15,166 nucleotides of DNA, taken from positions 1 to 15,166 of the forward strand of contig JANYBY010000332.1 of NCBI GenBank assembly GCA_025360565.1, given 5' to 3'. A program made the translations under genes and the position numbers. The notes under the pieces were generated by a model. The model was given only the letters and a program-made list of their open reading frames with translations. It searched no databases and was not told the origin of the DNA. The DNA is from Bacteroidota bacterium. GTDB lineage: Bacteria; Bacteroidota; Bacteroidia; B-17B0; Aurantibacillaceae. Positions 13,723 through 15,166 of this stretch are shown in pieces (the first letter of the stretch is position 1; each line of letters opens with the position of its first letter).

Positions 13723-15166
13723 ATGAAAAAAACTGTACTTTTCTTATTCCTTGCCCTTTTTTCAATTGGCGTTACGGCCCAAGGCGGGCACGATATTAAA
13801 ATTAATTTTAAAGGATGTAAAGATACCTCCCTTTTTCTTGTGGTTCATTTTTGGGAATCGAATAACATTGTTGATTCCTGCAAAAAAGTGAAGAACGGAA
13901 AAATTGAATTTAAAGGAAAAAAAGAATTAGAAAAAGGGTACTATATTTTAGTGAACCAGGGTAAAAACACCACTTACTTTGAATTTTTTGTGAACGAAAA
14001 TCAGAATTTTACAATTAATGTTGATTGGGCCGATATTACAGGAACTTTAAAAGCTATTGGAAATAAAGAAAACGAACAGCAATTTATGTTCAATAAATTT
14101 TTTGCAGATAAGAACAAAGAGTTTGAAGGTTATTTAAAAGAAACAAAAGGTAAAAGCAAAACCGATAGCACAAAGTTTATTGCTGAAAAAATAAAACTAT
14201 TAAGTACTGAAGCAAAAAAATATGATTCCGCTTTTAAAGCGCGAAACAACGGCAGTTTTTTAAACGATTTTTATAATTTAAAAGTAGAAAAACAAGCTAC
14301 CGATGTGCCAAAGGCTTCAAACGGCCGGCCGGACAGCCTTTACCAGTACTATTATTATAAAAATCATTTTTGGGATGGTGTTAATTTTAAAGATGAACGT
14401 TTGATTAGAACGCCTTATTTTGATGATAGAATAAAAAAATATTTTGATGTCATTATTGTTCAGCACCCCGATTCAACCATAAAAGAGCTGGATAATATTT
14501 TGGGCAGATGTGCAGATAACTCGCTGATGATGCAATTACTGGTTGGGCATTTTACCTATAAGTATGAGCAAAATAAAACCATGACCTTTGATACAAAAGG
14601 CAATTCAATCACTTACGAAAAAGTATTTGTGCACCTGGCAGATAAATACATTATTAACGGCAGGGCAAAGGGCGCTTATACCGAAGAAACCATTAAAAAA
14701 ATAAAAGAGAAAGTAGATATAAATCGCAATATTTTACCGGGCTCAATTGCCCCCGATTTTTTTGTGGTAGATACAACAAGCGGAAAAGAGATCGCAAAAT
14801 TGCGTTTCGATACTTGTAAAACAAGCAAAACTTTATCGGAACAATATTATAGATACGAAGCCAAAATAAAACCCATGTTTAAAACCCTGCATGAGGTGAA
14901 AGCAAAATATACCATTTTGGTTTTTTGGGCTTCAGATTGCGGACATTGCCAAACTGAAATTCCGAAACTGAACGATACCTTAAAACTATATAAGGGAAAA
15001 ATAGATTTTAAAGTATTTGGCGTGCAAACAAAGGATGATTTTGAACCGTGGCGCCAATTTATTATTAAACACAAACTTGATTTTATTAATGTATATGATC
15101 CTGTTCATTTAAACAGCTTTAAAGATAAATACGACGTGCAATCTACACCCATTATTTATATTTTAG
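13723..15166 (+). CDS. TlpA-like thioredoxin-fold protein, 3' end outside window
   Basis: The frame from ATG 13723 is open to the right edge (481 residues seen, no stop). A signal peptide spans 1-19 (LALFSIGVTAQ at its end). Residues about 22-110 form a beta-rich domain like the DUF4369 module of Bacteroidota TlpA proteins (KINFKGCKDTSLFLVVHFWES, KIEFKGKKEL, YFEFFVNENQNFTINVD). A helical middle part (about 110-340) follows, similar to DUF5106-type regions. The thioredoxin-like domain starts at APDFFV (343-348) and has the active site WASDCGHCQTEIP, Cys406 and Cys409, and the cis-proline segment STPIIYIL with Pro476. It should act as a periplasmic thiol-disulfide oxidoreductase, with the missing part expected to be about 20-40 residues. 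It follows the aminopeptidase gene by 20 nt. Confidence 0.88.
   Translation, partial: MKKTVLFLFLALFSIGVTAQGGHDIKINFKGCKDTSLFLVVHFWESNNIVDSCKKVKNGKIEFKGKKELEKGYYILVNQGKNTTYFEFFVNENQNFTINVDWADITGTLKAIGNKENEQQFMFNKFFADKNKEFEGYLKETKGKSKTDSTKFIAEKIKLLSTEAKKYDSAFKARNNGSFLNDFYNLKVEKQATDVPKASNGRPDSLYQYYYYKNHFWDGVNFKDERLIRTPYFDDRIKKYFDVIIVQHPDSTIKELDNILGRCADNSLMMQLLVGHFTYKYEQNKTMTFDTKGNSITYEKVFVHLADKYIINGRAKGAYTEETIKKIKEKVDINRNILPGSIAPDFFVVDTTSGKEIAKLRFDTCKTSKTLSEQYYRYEAKIKPMFKTLHEVKAKYTILVFWASDCGHCQTEIPKLNDTLKLYKGKIDFKVFGVQTKDDFEPWRQFIIKHKLDFINVYDPVHLNSFKDKYDVQSTPIIYIL

Overview
The window looks like a piece of chromosome from a member of the Bacteroidota. The evidence is an AT-rich composition, A-rich leaders instead of Shine-Dalgarno sites, promoter boxes of the Bacteroidota type (TTG / about 20 nt / TAnnTTTG), a gliding-motility-type C-terminal sorting domain next to a PorP/SprF protein, TPR-containing histidine kinases, and TlpA-like thioredoxins. 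Genus cannot be told from the sequence. No tRNA, rRNA, CRISPR array, transposase or phage gene was seen.

Layout from the left. A TPR membrane protein cut by the window edge (1-647) is followed by a SUI1/eIF1-type protein (804-1142). A hairpin terminator lies between it and a convergent two-gene unit on the minus strand: a secreted SPOR protein, then a STAS-like protein (1963-1165). Divergent from that is a three-gene plus-strand unit (2159-4331): a TetR repressor with a palindromic operator inside its own promoter, a small HMA-fold protein without CxxC, and an MFS exporter. Its end overlaps by 23 nt a convergent two-component unit on the minus strand, with the NarL-type response regulator first and the TPR histidine kinase second (6905-4309).

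The 386-base gap at 6906-7291 holds the last 65 codons of a SpoIIE/PP2C phosphatase on the minus strand, cut off just behind the stop codon of a ZIP metal transporter (8311-7292). The transporter has an unusual leader: a duplicated 22-bp segment around a GC-rich hairpin and a tiny upstream ORF whose stop overlaps the transporter's start. Behind it lies a beta-barrel protein with a glycine-rich tail (9364-8552).

On the right, a secreted PKD protein with a type IX secretion sorting domain and its PorP/SprF partner form a coupled pair with TTG starts (9642-11509). A spacer made of degenerate intergenic-repeat-like pieces follows, then an unrecognised secreted protein on the minus strand (12558-11623), a predicted zinc aminopeptidase (12674-13702), and a TlpA-like thioredoxin protein open at the right edge (13723-15166).

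Functionally the window mixes cell-envelope and secretion genes with signalling and transport. Nothing amounts to a clearly new multi-gene system. The most informative items are the regulated TetR/HMA-like/MFS unit, the T9SS cargo and PorP pair, the SpoIIE remnant, and the odd leader of the metal transporter.
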